Assembly: GCF_958298935.1 (NCBI RefSeq)
Contig: NC_084937.1
Span: 26,173,568-26,237,567 of the forward strand
From: Phragmites australis
Lineage: Eukaryota; Streptophyta; Magnoliopsida; Poales; Poaceae
Length of the DNA stretch: 64,000 nucleotides
Direction: 5' to 3'
Shown: positions 11,841 through 23,010 of the stretch, piece by piece
How the letters are laid out: the number at the start of each line of letters is the position of its first letter
How positions within the stretch are numbered: position 1 is the stretch's first letter
Made by a program: the position numbers and the translations under genes
Notes under the pieces: generated by a model
What the model was told of the DNA's origin: nothing
Database searches by the model: none
Seen by the model: the letters and a program-made list of their open reading frames with translations, nothing else

Positions 11841-13687
11841 ATGGGGAAAGCCCGCTACCGTTGCTGCTCGCGGTGGCAGTGGCCGTGCTGATGGCCACCG
11901 CGGCGGCCATCACGGTGGAGGACTCGACGCCGGACAACATCCAGCCGCCGTCGACGCTGAAGATGCAGGCCGCGCGGGTCACGATGGACTCCGCCGCCGT
12001 CATCCACGCCTCGCCCGACCTGCTCGCCATACGTGTGACTGTTACTGGTATACGTGCCACGTGCGCTGACGCATGATACCTCATCGTCCGGCAGGGGGAG
12101 GACTCCGCCTGGGTGACCGTCAACTTCACCGCGCCGGCGCCGTCCTCGGGCCACTGGGTCGCGCTCTTCTCCCCTGCCGATTTCGGGTACGCACGCTCGA
12201 CGCCATCTCAAGACCGATCATAATTAGTTAGTTGTCAAGATGAGTTTGCAGCTACATAATTGCTGCTATCATGACTTGTTCCTGCAATCCGATCCGTGTG
12301 CATGCATGTCCTATGGTGCGCGCAGTTTGAGCGTTGGAGGCAGCACAAGCACCAATGCTGCAGCAGCAGGGGAAGAGGGGCCTGCAGGGTTGCCCAGGGT
12401 TTGGTTTCCTTGCCCGCGTCACTGGCCTTGCCTCGCCCAGCAAGGCTAGACTGCCTTGCTGACGTAGGAGAGCCGAATCGGCTTCCCCGAGCGAGCGAAG
12501 GAAAAGCTTGTTTTCGCAGGCAATGAGACAACCGGTGAGGAATCCAAACACGCGTATTTTTGCTCACCCAAGCTAGACGAGCGCCAACAGGAGATCCAAA
12601 CGTGCCCTAAGATCAATCAAAAGAGGTTGGCCAACCCATCCGTTCGTCCGCCTGCGCCGCCCAGCTCTTCAATGAAATGCTAAATTTTCAAGGGTGGTCT
12701 CGGGTAGGGATGGCAACGGGGTCAATCTCCGTTGGGGAATGCTTCCCCATCCTCATCCCCATTTAGCTATCGGGGGGAAAATTTCTCCCATCCTCATCCC
12801 CGCGGGGAATTTGCGGGGATCGGATCCCTAATAAGAATATAAAATTGAATGATATTTGATTATTTTTATATATTAACAATATATATGTTGCATAAATAAG
12901 TAATTTATTGATGTATATGAGGATAATTAATACAAGATTGATTAAATATCATAGGTTAGAAAAAAAGAATAAGAATAATTTATTATTTACTCTACGTAAT
13001 GTAATATTTGTATATTTATATACTTAAAAAAATATGTATATATGTGATATCGGGGATATAGCGAGGAGCAGGGACGAAAAGCATCTTCCTATTCTCGTTC
13101 CCATATAAGTTCACAGGAGACGAAATCTCCCCATCCACTAATAGAGAAATTCTTCACGGAAAATCGAGGATCAGATACCCATTAACTTCGCTATCTCGGG
13201 GGCTCTCGGGTGCACCAGCACAGTAGGGGTCCCGTACGCCCCGGGAAGATCCGCCACTGAGATCAGTAGTAAAAGGCTAAGTAAGACCTTACATATCCTG
13301 ATGGAGTTCAGTCATGTGTAGGTCTCACTGGCCTTGGTTGATTTCGTGTGTCTGTGTTCAGTACATATTTGCCAATATCTCGCCGAGTTTCATGAGCTCC
13401 GGCAGCGGCAACATGAGCTTTCTGGTGATCAACCAGCGATCCGACTACGCTTTTGGGTTGTTTTCTGGTGGCAAGGACAACGTAAGTTCAGTTCCAATAC
13501 ATTGAGTTTGGAATTAGGATTATCTGTCCGTGCCTTGGAAATTAAGGTTATGCGTGTGATGTTGGCACTAGAAGCTAATTTTACGTTGATTTTGCAGCCT
13601 AAACTTACCGCGATTTCAAACAAGATCTCTTTCGCGAATCCAAAAGCTCCTGTTTTCCCACACCTATCTCAAGGAAAAGAATGGAAC
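11841..13687 (+). pseudogene. PAP: Purple acid phosphatase (PAP27/PAP1-type) N-terminal relic
   Basis: Four exon-like blocks match the N-terminal region of long plant purple acid phosphatases: 11861-12034 (hydrophobic leader, then ITVEDSTPDNIQPPSTLKMQ), 12095-12186 (GEDSAWVTVNF, GHWVALFSPADFG), 13362-13481 (YIFANISPSFMSS, FLVINQRSDYAFGLFSGG) and 13598-13687 (PKLTAISNKISFANPKAPVF, SQGKEWN). Splice sites are mostly intact, but three lesions argue against function. The ATG at 11841 is out of frame with the leader and meets a TGA after 16 codons; one missing base in the GGGGAAAG run would explain this. Exon 2 ends in phase 2 while the next block begins in phase 0, and the segment expected between them is absent. 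Similarity stops after residues EWN, and no metal-binding phosphatase domain follows. Repeats lie in the gap between exons 2 and 3. An in-frame ATG at 11891 could start a short protein without most of the leader. Confidence 0.75.
12707..13196. repeat. Grass repeat rich in GGGGAT / ATCCCC palindromes, inside the phosphatase relic
   Basis: The block opens with gggatggcaacggggtcaat. Near its right end the opposite strand reads gatagcgaagttaatgggta, an imperfect inverted match. The left 150 bases are full of short palindromes such as ggggaatgcttcccc and atccccgcggggaat. The middle is AT-rich. It has the general appearance of a hAT-like non-autonomous element common in grasses. Ends are approximate and no clean target duplication was found. 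Confidence 0.4.
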
Positions 13688-15616
13688 GTGGTGGGCTTAC
13701 TTATCATAGTATAGCGTTCAAACACTACGTGGTCCTATTTGGTACAGATTTTGCTTATGGATTATAGATGATTCGAAACTATGTCAGACGATAGGATTAT
13801 GTAATAGATTATCAGTAAGCAGATTATAAGAATGAACTACACAATCCGAAAAAATAGAATATATTTTTTACAGAATTCTCATGAAGTGGATTGTGCAGAA
13901 GCATAAACTGTGCTAAATAAGATATGTATATGCTATTGATCGTAGCACAACTTTGCTGGCCATGAATAACATGCCCTTTGTATTGCTGATCCTTGGTGTG
14001 CCAAGCCAAGATTTGGTGATGACCAAACTAGAGGCATGTCCAAACCTTAGACAAAGTCGTGATGTTCGGATTGGTCCCAAGCCAGTCATGCCAAAATTCT
14101 CGGCCATATATGTCACTAATGTTTTTAGCATCATAATACAATTAATACGAGTCTTGAATTATAGATTTAATTGTAAGGAATAAGCAGTGTAAACGGATTA
14201 TAAATTAGACTCATAGCTTAGAAAAAAAATAGTCATCGGAAGGTTGATTATCAAAGAAACAAAGCAATTAATGCACTCAATCTCATGTTGCCACGTAAGC
14301 AGCGCATAGGCAAGAGGCCAAACCCAGGCGATACCAAAAACGTGGGCAAAATAACGATGTTTGATCATGACCATACCAATTTGAGAGTGATTCCAAAATA
14401 TGAAGGGAAGAAGTAGTGTTTGGTTTGTGACAGGCAAAAATTTGCCAAAACTATTAGTGTGATACTTGGGGCCTCCATGTCACTAAATTTATTTAAAGTC
14501 AAAACACAGTCAATATAGGTCTTGATTTGTTGGAGTGATTGCAAGCTATACAATAGTTTAATCATATTGTTAATAGAAGCTGGCATGTGGCCAGATGGCG
14601 TGAGGCCTTCTACGCCTCCACTAATTTTCTAGCGTGTACAGGAGAGGTGCGGGGTGGTGTGGTGTGTCCGTGTGTGTTATATATAGTGTGTGCGTCTCAA
14701 TATACTCTTAAAAAATTAAAAAAAGATCGGGTATTCGTTTTAGGAAATATCATCGTTTGAAGCTATTTAATCAAAACATTTTAAGCCAATCTTTACTGCC
14801 ATGTCATTTGAACAATGGGCTGCAGGCCTGCCAAACTTTGATGAGCTCTTTCTCTGTCCGGTTTTTGGCTAGGCTTACCACAGCTCACCAATATTTCATA
14901 GGCATGTTAAATCTTGGTAAGCATCTTGACACTAGCTAATATTGTGGAAGAAAATTCTGTGAGATTAGATCTTTCAGTAGACCCCTTGTGCCGCGACACG
15001 TGCCCGCGCGCGCGCCGTGCAATCGAGCGTGCACGGCGCGGATGGGGGTCTTGCCGGGTCCTTCGCGCGCGGGCCTCGTAGAAGTTCCGTCCCAATGTTG
15101 TTGGTAATACAAAAAATTTGGCATGTTACACGAGGGAGAACCAAGATCACCCAGCTTCTAGCCTTTTTTCCGCTAACCAAACAGAACTACATGTGGCTAG
15201 TTGGTGTTGAGAACAACAAACTTCATCGTGTTAATGCTAACTTCTTTTTTGCGAAAGGGAGTAAACGTTTACTAATACGTAGTTGATATGGGCTAACGTT
15301 GATTATTAGATATCTTGAGTATAAAATATTACATTTGTCAATATTTGAAATGTGTAACTAGATATGGATTCATGGATATTTGAATAAGTGAGTTATTGCA
15401 TCACAAATTGTTAGATAAAGTGAGCTAACGGAAGGTTTTAGGATCACATTATGCATTGATGGGTAATACGAGTTAACCAAAGTTTTTGGCTGGTGCAGTG
15501 GAATCAAATGCAAAATGGGAAGATCCCGCCACAGATTAAAAATTCCAAACCACGCATGTTTCCGGAATTCAAAATTCAAATAAAAAATAAACAGAAAAAA
15601 TCTCTAACTTCACATA
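13688..15616. other. Intergenic, repeat-derived, no gene
   Basis: Starts where phosphatase similarity is lost. The next 150 bases (gtggtcctatttggtacaga, then several gattat motifs) look like a MITE arm that may have truncated the relic. The rest is AT-rich, with one GC-rich patch at 14985-15090 that includes cgcgcgcgcgcc. Open frames are short and unlike any known family. Confidence 0.4.
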
Positions 15617-15937
15617 TGACTTCAAATGGTTGTGAACCGTTAAATTTAAAATGGAGGGATCAAATTTGATGGTCAATAACGATACAATATTTTGTGGATA
15701 ATAACTTTACCTACAGTAGCACGTGCTACAGTAAATGACTACAAAACTGTCAGTCAAGTGAGAGATTTGACTTAAGAGATGACTTCAAATCATTATGAAC
15801 CGTTGAATCTGAGATGGATAGATTGGATTTGATGGCACAATAATGATATAGTATTTTGTACATAATAATTTTATCTACAGTAACGCTTGCTACAGCAAAG
15901 AACTACAGACCCCGTCAGGTGAAGTGAGAGGATTTGA
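15617..15937 (+). repeat. Two-copy tandem repeat (163 bp) just upstream of ASY1
   Basis: Copy 1 (15617-15779) and copy 2 (15780-about 15937) both begin tgacttcaaat and share gaaccgtt, aatttgatgg / gatttgatgg, tattttgt, ctacagtagc / ctacagtaac and gtgagag in the same order. They are clearly diverged, so the duplication is not recent. Copy 1 carries a near-palindrome centred on CACGTG, a G-box core, at about 15713-15734; in copy 2 this core has become acgctt. The pair ends about 100 bp before the ASY1 start codon. Confidence 0.75.
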
Positions 15938-15948
15938 ATTCCTTTGCT

Positions 15949-15956
15949 ATAAGTAC
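15949..15956 (+). promoter_or_regulatory. Possible TATA-like element of ASY1
   Basis: The sequence tataagta lies about 90 bp before the ASY1 ATG, followed by a CT-rich stretch typical of a plant 5' leader. Position and composition fit a core promoter, but this is a weak motif seen by eye. Confidence 0.3.
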
Positions 15957-16037
15957 TCCAAATCCCGCACCATTACCACCCTCTCCCCACTCCCTCTCCC
16001 TCGCACACGCGCGCCGCGCACACAACGCGGAGGCAAA

Positions 16038-19000
16038 ATGGTGAGCTCTCAATCTACCTCGTGCTTCGCAAGCCTGCGCTTGTAGGTGTGTGCGCGCGCG
16101 CTGAGCGTGGTTGTGCCGTTCCGGTGCAGGTGATGGCTCAGAAGACGAAGGAGGCAGAGATCACGGAACAGGATTCGCTGCTTCTAGTAAGTTCCCTCGC
16201 CCTTCTCCGCTTGGATTCCGTGCGATTCGAGTGGTTTCGGGCGGCTCCGCTCCGGTCGAATCGGGTTTGACGCGAGGGTTTGATCGCGAGCTTGTTGGTT
16301 CAATTTGGGCTTGATTCGAACATCGTGGGGCTCGGGTATCGAGTTGGTTTGCCGTTGCGAGTTTTATTTGTGGATTTCGTCGGTGATTTGAGGATTTTAC
16401 CGGTTTAATGTGTGGATTCGAACGCATTTGGTGCTTGAGCGGTGGGGTTTTGGGGTCTCTTGGCTAGTTTCTGCTTCCGATGGTTCGAAGCATCATTAGC
16501 TTCTGGATCGATCAAATCGAGTTGGTTCCTAGTTCTCTCCGCGAAGCACTCTCGAATGTGTCGATAAGTTTGGGCTGGTCAGATTGACTGCTTCGCTGTT
16601 ACGCATGGATTTGGTAGGTGTTTTTCGCGCTGCGTGCTTGCTCGATTTTCTTTGCCGTTTTGAAGCCTCACTCCAGGGAGGGTTATCTACTAGGTTCACT
16701 CGATTTCGCGTAACATTAATGCGGAACTTCTCGTGGTTTGTGGTCTGATTTCTGCGGTTTCCAATTGCTAGAGCTTGAACCGATCCCATCGTGTTGTTTT
16801 TCTACTTGTCTGGTTGATTTCTGCGATTCCCAACATTGGGATTTGGGAGTCGGTAATTGTATCGACTTGGTTGTTGCGAATGCATACGGGACAGTTGATT
16901 TGCGTTTAGATTTGATAGGGCTGGAGCGTGGATACGTACGTCCTAAGTCTCTATCAGATTGGTTTGCATACAACCTTTCTCGTCGCTTCAATTATTTTTG
17001 GAGAAATTACTCCTTCCAGTGGCCACAAACCATTTCTGCAGGAGCATCTAGAAATCGTCATTTAATTGTATTCTCACTCAGTTGTTGTTGATTAGTTTAG
17101 TCTCTCATCGTGCTTAATTTCTGAAGTTTGTGGAGCAGGTTTGGTATGTAGCTTTTTCACCTTGCATGCGGAAGGGAGACACATCAATGTCTATTGGCTT
17201 GCCTATTTCTGAATTTGCTTTGAACAGCAACACAACTTTTATTTGAATTTTAGTTGGACAGTACCAGTGCACATGGTTCCAGTAGGTATCTATGTTTTTG
17301 AGATCAGAAACGCTTCTTCTACAGTTTCTAATTGGTTGTTGCCTTGTGCTATTCTACGGATTTTGAATTCTATGACGTGCCTGTGGGAATTGTATGAGCT
17401 TATGAAGCCTTTCTTAGCGTGCTTTTGCAAAATCAGAGAGTGACTTATTTGCAGGACCACAGTCATAAAAGTAATTTGCAGGATGCTTGTTTTGTTACAG
17501 AAGTTTCCTTGAAAAACTGGGTAGTTTATTCCCAATAAGATAACTCTTGCTTGCCTTCTCCTATAGCTGTTTGTATATGCGATCGGTTGCATTTTGCCTA
17601 GAAAGTTTTGCTTTCTATTTATTTAATTTTGTTAGCAATCTGAATGTATGATGCTAATAATTGCAATTACATAATGCTCTGAATCATTAGAGCACAATTT
17701 ATATCACATGACTCAGTGCATTAGTTCACCTTTACATGTTGAAATTCTCTATAGTAACATCCGTTTGAACAGAACAAGTCTCTTGTACTTCGCTCAATCT
17801 GTGTTCACTATTGGAAGACACAACTCATGTGATGTTTTTTGGTGAACATTATGGTCCATTCTTAGTGTTTTTTGTCAGTGCCCCCAATTTGTGATCAGTT
17901 GATGGGCCTAAAATTGCTTAAATATCAAACTATTTATCTCAATTTCTATCCGGTTTGATGAAATCATTACATAGCATGCATGCTTTTTGTATAGATTTTT
18001 TTTAATAAAAGCTGTGTTACTTTTATCAAACAGACAAGGAACTTGCTCCGGATTGCCATATACAACATCAGCTACATCAGAGGCCTATTCCCTGAGAAGT
18101 ACTTCAATGACAAGTCGGTTCCGGCACTAGGTCAGAATTGGCTAGAACGTCAAACCCAGTTTCTACATCCAAAATATACAGCTGATGTGAATCACCTCAA
18201 ACGCCCTTTATTGCTGCAGAGATGAAGATTAAGAAGCTGATGCCGATGGATGATGAATCGAGGAGGCTGATCGATTGGATGGAGAAAGGTGAAACATGTC
18301 CTGAGCTCATTCAATGAATTTACTGTTTTATGATTACTACTTATCTCTTTTGAGTTCTAAAAAACTCTTTGTTGTATTTTACTTGGTTTGGACATCAACA
18401 TGGTCTCAGACACACATCTTTGGTCATTATTTTTCTAACTGTACATGAGCAAATTACAATAAGAATATCAAAGTACTTTTGATGAAAATTCTACTGATAT
18501 GTGTTCTAGAACAGATCTATTTTGGAACAGAGGTAGTATGTGTGAAAATATTTTTCTAATTTGTTTATTTGATCAACATTTGGAATCAAAATTTTAGGTG
18601 TCTACGACGCATTACAAAAGAAGTATCTCAAGACCCTTCTCTTTTGTATCTGTGAGGAGGAAGGCCCTATGATTGAGGAGTATGCCTGTAAGTTTCACCT
18701 TGTGTAATCTGGCTAACTTGTAGCATATTAAGTTGGATTGGGGTTCATATGTCACACATTTTCTTATTATGTGTCAATGTTTCCATGCAGTCTCATTTAG
18801 CTACCCCAACACTAGTACTGAGGAAGTTGAGATGAACATGAGCCGCACAGGGAGCAAAAAGAGCAGCACTACATTCAAGTCAAATGCTGCAGAAGTAACT
18901 CCTGATCAGATGAGGTTCTTTCTTACCTTGGATGTCGATTTTTTTACATGAAGTTGCAGTCTTGGTACAATAGTAGTGTTGCATTCAGAATGTTATGATT

Positions 19001-22000
19001 GAAAGAAGTTGGTAGCAAAAACTTAGGACTCAAAACAATTCAGTATTCTGTTTTTCTTTGTGTAAGAACGTGCTGAAAATTCCTAGGTACATAGGTTTAA
19101 ATATCTATCGGTTGGCTGTGATAAAACTACACAAGTCTTTACTAAGATGAATGCATTTATCCTTTGACTTGGCTTACAAAATTGTAGTATTGAAGGTTTG
19201 AGGTTGTCATCCTTGTAGAATGGCGCTTTCATGCATCCTGCATATCACTTCATGGTTTTCTGTTTGTTTATCCGATGTGCCTATTAGGTGGGAAAGAAAC
19301 CATCGTTACCTATGATGGTCATATCCTGACATGGTCATGTTTTTTTTCCAGGAGCTCTGCTTGCAAGATGATCAGAACGCTGGTTTCACTTATGAGGACC
19401 TTGGACGAAATGCCAGAGGAGGTATTTTTTCTCATATTCTGTAATTTGTGTACTAACTTACTATTGGATTGTGCTGAGCTGATGCTGTGGTTTGTTTGTG
19501 TTCAGCGAACCATTCTGATGAAACTGCTGTACTATGATGATGTCACGGTGAGTAACACCTTTCGTTCTGTTTATTTATTTAACCATATTGATACTTGGGA
19601 GCTGCCACTACAGATAACCTTCTTCTTTGTTCTCAACATATAAGGAAAGAAATTCTCTTGTTCTATTTGAATTTGTTGGTAGAAATTTAACACAGTTTTT
19701 CCATGTTGGCAGCCTGAGGATTATGAGCCTCCTTATTTTAAGTTTTGTGCTGACAATGAGGCCATAAATATATGGAACAAGAACCCCTTGAAGATGGAAG
19801 TAGGGAATGTCAACAGCAAGCATCTTGTGCTAGCTTTGAAGGTAAAGCAGATTAAGCCAGAAGGACTTTCGACATAGTTTTTTATTGAAGATGTTGCTTC
19901 TCACAGTTTGTTCTTTTATGCAGGTCAAGAGTGTCCTTGACCCATGCGATGATAACAATGTTAATAGTGGAGATGATGGCATGAGCTTGGATAATGAGTC
20001 TGACCAAGATGATGACTTTTCTGACACTGAGGTAAAGATAAAAAAATATTATATAATTTAGGATCAGTTTTAGTAGCATGGCCCTAATATGCACTCTAGT
20101 GTGTTGCTACTGTTAATACACAATACTTCATATCTACGCAACTTTCATATTCTTATCCAAAGTGCTGCCTGACGTAGTCATTAATTGTATTAGGTTCGGC
20201 CATCTGAAGCAGACCGTTACATTGTTGCTCCTAATGGTAATATTTCTTCAATGATGTTCTTGTTGTGTTTGCTGTTTTTGGAGCTCATATAACTGTTTTT
20301 ATAGATGGAAATTGCAAAGGACAAAATACTGGTACAATCTCAGAAGGTATATTTGGTCTGTGAAGCTTCATTTGCCAATGCATATATTTACTCTTTGAAT
20401 AGAGAGCCATACTACATCAGTTTACTAATTCATTCATATGTCTTAGGCAATTCTGAATTGCATTTGTTCTTTTCTTGAAATATCTGTACATATTTTCTCT
20501 TCTGGCTTTCTCTGTTTACAGATGATACTCAGGATGCTGCTCATGAAGAAGAACTTGCTGCCCAAGTAAGAGAGTGGATATGCTCAAGAGACATTGGAAC
20601 TATTAATGTTTCAGATGTTGCTTCTAACTTCCCTGACATATCAATGGTAATTCTTGCTGCTAATCTATATACTGCAAGTTTTCTGTGACAGATTCCTAAG
20701 CAAGTGACAAGCTTGTTATAGTGCACCACTGCATGTAAAACAAGCTGTGCCTTGATGAACTAACGAGTTGCATGGCTTGTTGTTGACAACCTCTTGCTGA
20801 ATATTTTGCAGGAATTGGTTGAAGGTAATGCAGGAAAAGAGTTTTGTGTGCTCATCAGATTGATCGTACAAAATTCAGGCATTCCTTCTTCACTCTCACT
20901 AAGTCTTGAATTACTAGACTAATGGCTCGCTTTTCAGATATTATGGTGAAGCTACTTAAATATGGTGTACTATCCAGGGCAAGCAAGGATGGTTATACTG
21001 TTAACAAGGTCAACCTGATGAACTGCTTTGTTTATCATTGCTATACTGTTCCTCGCCTCATTGCAAAAAAGCTACTCACTAACTAGATATTTGAACGTTT
21101 TCAGGCTGCTGATCCCAGAACACCACATATAAAGAAAGAGGTCATGCAAAATGTGTCACCTACTGAAGGAACCAAAACCAACGGTGGTGATTTAATGTAT
21201 ATGAAGGTGAAAATTGTCTTACCCTTGACTTGTTTATGTATGCCAACTTCTGATATAATATCATATTTACAGGCATTGTACCATGCACTTCCCATGAATT
21301 ATGTGACAATAGCTAAACTTCAAGGCAAGCTGGATGGAGAAGCCAGCCAGAATACGGTCCGAAAGTTAATTGAAAAAATGGTGCAAGACGGATATGTGAA
21401 GAATTCAACCAACCGAAGATTGGGTAACTAACTGAATCTATACACAAAGTCTGAAATGCCTTCTAATCTTTCTCTAGGTGTCTTGTCTATTATGTTGTTT
21501 ACTGGTGAAGTTATGCAGCCATGGAATGGGAAATGACTTGAGTTACAGGAGCTCGGAACTCATGAGTTACCTTAGCGAAAATTTCTTTCTGCACATGCTA
21601 AGATTAACAACAGATAGCCTTATCTTTGCTTACCTAGTCCCATTTTCTACAAAGATATACAACTCAAACTCAAACGATCACTTTATGCACGGTAATCACT
21701 TGCATTATTTGAAGTATTGTTGAACAAATTCCCTTGAGGTAGATTATCTGAAGCAGACTTGTATGTGGAACTTTAGAAATATACATCCCCTATTCACCTC
21801 ATGCTTCAGGAGTTGCAACTTGATTTATCGGAAGCTAATGACTGTTAGGATGGTTGATCTTGTCATTTCGTAGTCCCGCATACAATGTGATAAAAGTAAT
21901 ACTAAACGCTTAAAATCAGTTAGCAAAATGGTATATTCTACTGCTATGCTATTTTACTGTAATACCCATTAACCACATGTGAAATTGTCTAATTTTAATT

Positions 22001-23010
22001 AAATATTGTTGTATGAGATAGGCAAAGCTGTCATTCATTCTGAAGCCACTAACAGAAAGCTCCTTGAGATAAAAAAGATACTGGAAGGCAGTGGAGCCGA
22101 ACAAATGGTATCACATCATTTATTTCTATATGACTTCCCTATGACTTGAAGCACCAACTATTCCTTGCGGCGTCGTTCTACCATTCAGTCATGTATTCAT
22201 GATGAACTCACTGTATTCATGATGAACTCACAGTCTTGTTACACTATACAGGTCATCGATACCAATGCAGAGCACGCTGAGATTGGGCGCAAAGACGTTC
22301 TGAGTGGTAGGTGGTAACAGACTAAGAGTAATACGCATATCCATGTTACTTTAACAACAGATTTGGCATTGCTCTGGCGGCATCATGCTGTTGTCCAAAT
22401 GATCTTTTGACAGGCCATGAAATGAGAGATGGCTCCACAATGGGTTGCCTCCACTCAATCGGATCTGACCTTACCCGTACTCGGGAGCTACCAGAGCTGC
22501 AGCAGAATGTATCCATGCAGAGCGGGCAAGACGCTCCGGCAATGGATAAGGATCCGAGCAGGACCCCTACAAGTTTGCGCGAGGTATAGCCACAGCCTAA
22601 TCTCCCAGTAGTCAATAATTGTTACAGCTGAGAGTCTTACGGTCCTGGTCATAGATTTGACGGTGATTGACTAATACTTTCTTGCAGCCAGCTGCACCTG
22701 TTTGTTCCCTGGAGAGTGGAGTGCTTGGACAGAGAATCAGAAAGTCCCTAACCGGTGCCGTTGAGATGCAATCTACACAGGACAAGAGATCCAGGAAGGC
22801 TAGCATGGTAAACTCGATGTTTCTTCGCTGAAACGAACTTGCGTCATGCATAAATCAAGCCTATCGAGATCTATATGCTCATCTTAGAGCCTACATCACT
22901 GCTATTGCATGAATACTGAACTGTAAATTTCCATGAAAATGCCGCAGGTGAAGGAGCCGATACTCCAGTATGTCAAGCGCCTAAACTCTCAATTTCAGAC
23001 TGTTCAGTGA
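16038..23010 (+). CDS. ASY1: Meiotic chromosome axis HORMA-domain protein ASY1 / PAIR2
   Basis: Twenty-two exons in phase give 609 residues: 16038-16040, 16130-16186, 18034-18130, 18220-18288, 18598-18687, 18791-18914, 19352-19421, 19506-19547, 19713-19841, 19924-20031, 20194-20236, 20305-20346, 20522-20646, 20812-20824, 20938-21008, 21105-21206, 21273-21423, 22022-22107, 22252-22306, 22414-22583, 22688-22807, 22948-23010. Residues about 15-230 form the HORMA domain ([40 protein letters not shown]). An acidic linker ([13 protein letters not shown]) ends near residue 263. Next comes the chromatin-binding, winged-helix-like region ([29 protein letters not shown]). The C-terminal [11 protein letters not shown] corresponds to the closure motif. 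ASY1 coats the axis of meiotic chromosomes and is required for synapsis and normal crossover formation. The sequence is very close to rice PAIR2 as I remember it. The first coding exon is the ATG alone, and intron 2 is 1.85 kb. The gene appears intact. Confidence 0.97.
16187..18033 (+). other. ASY1 intron 2, large, no gene inside
   Basis: An 1,847-bp intron bounded by GTAAGT and a TTTTATCAAACAG acceptor. Its first 900 bases are G/T-rich and lack obvious transposon ends, as in many first large plant introns that can enhance expression. Nothing codes here. Confidence 0.7.
22192..22231 (+). repeat. 20-bp tandem duplication in ASY1 intron 18
   Basis: The unit tgtattcatgatgaactcac is repeated exactly twice, head to tail, about 20 bp before the acceptor of exon 19. 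It lies in the region where a branch point would be expected, but it does not alter the coding sequence. Confidence 0.85.

Noticed and set aside
12396..12607. Possible small hAT MITE (gggtttggtttcc / ccaaacgtgccc)
   Set aside because: Ends match poorly and no target duplication could be found.
22102..22251. Possible U12-type intron (GTATCA donor) in ASY1
   Set aside because: The donor does not continue as GTATCCTT and no TTCCTTAAC branch element was seen before the acceptor.
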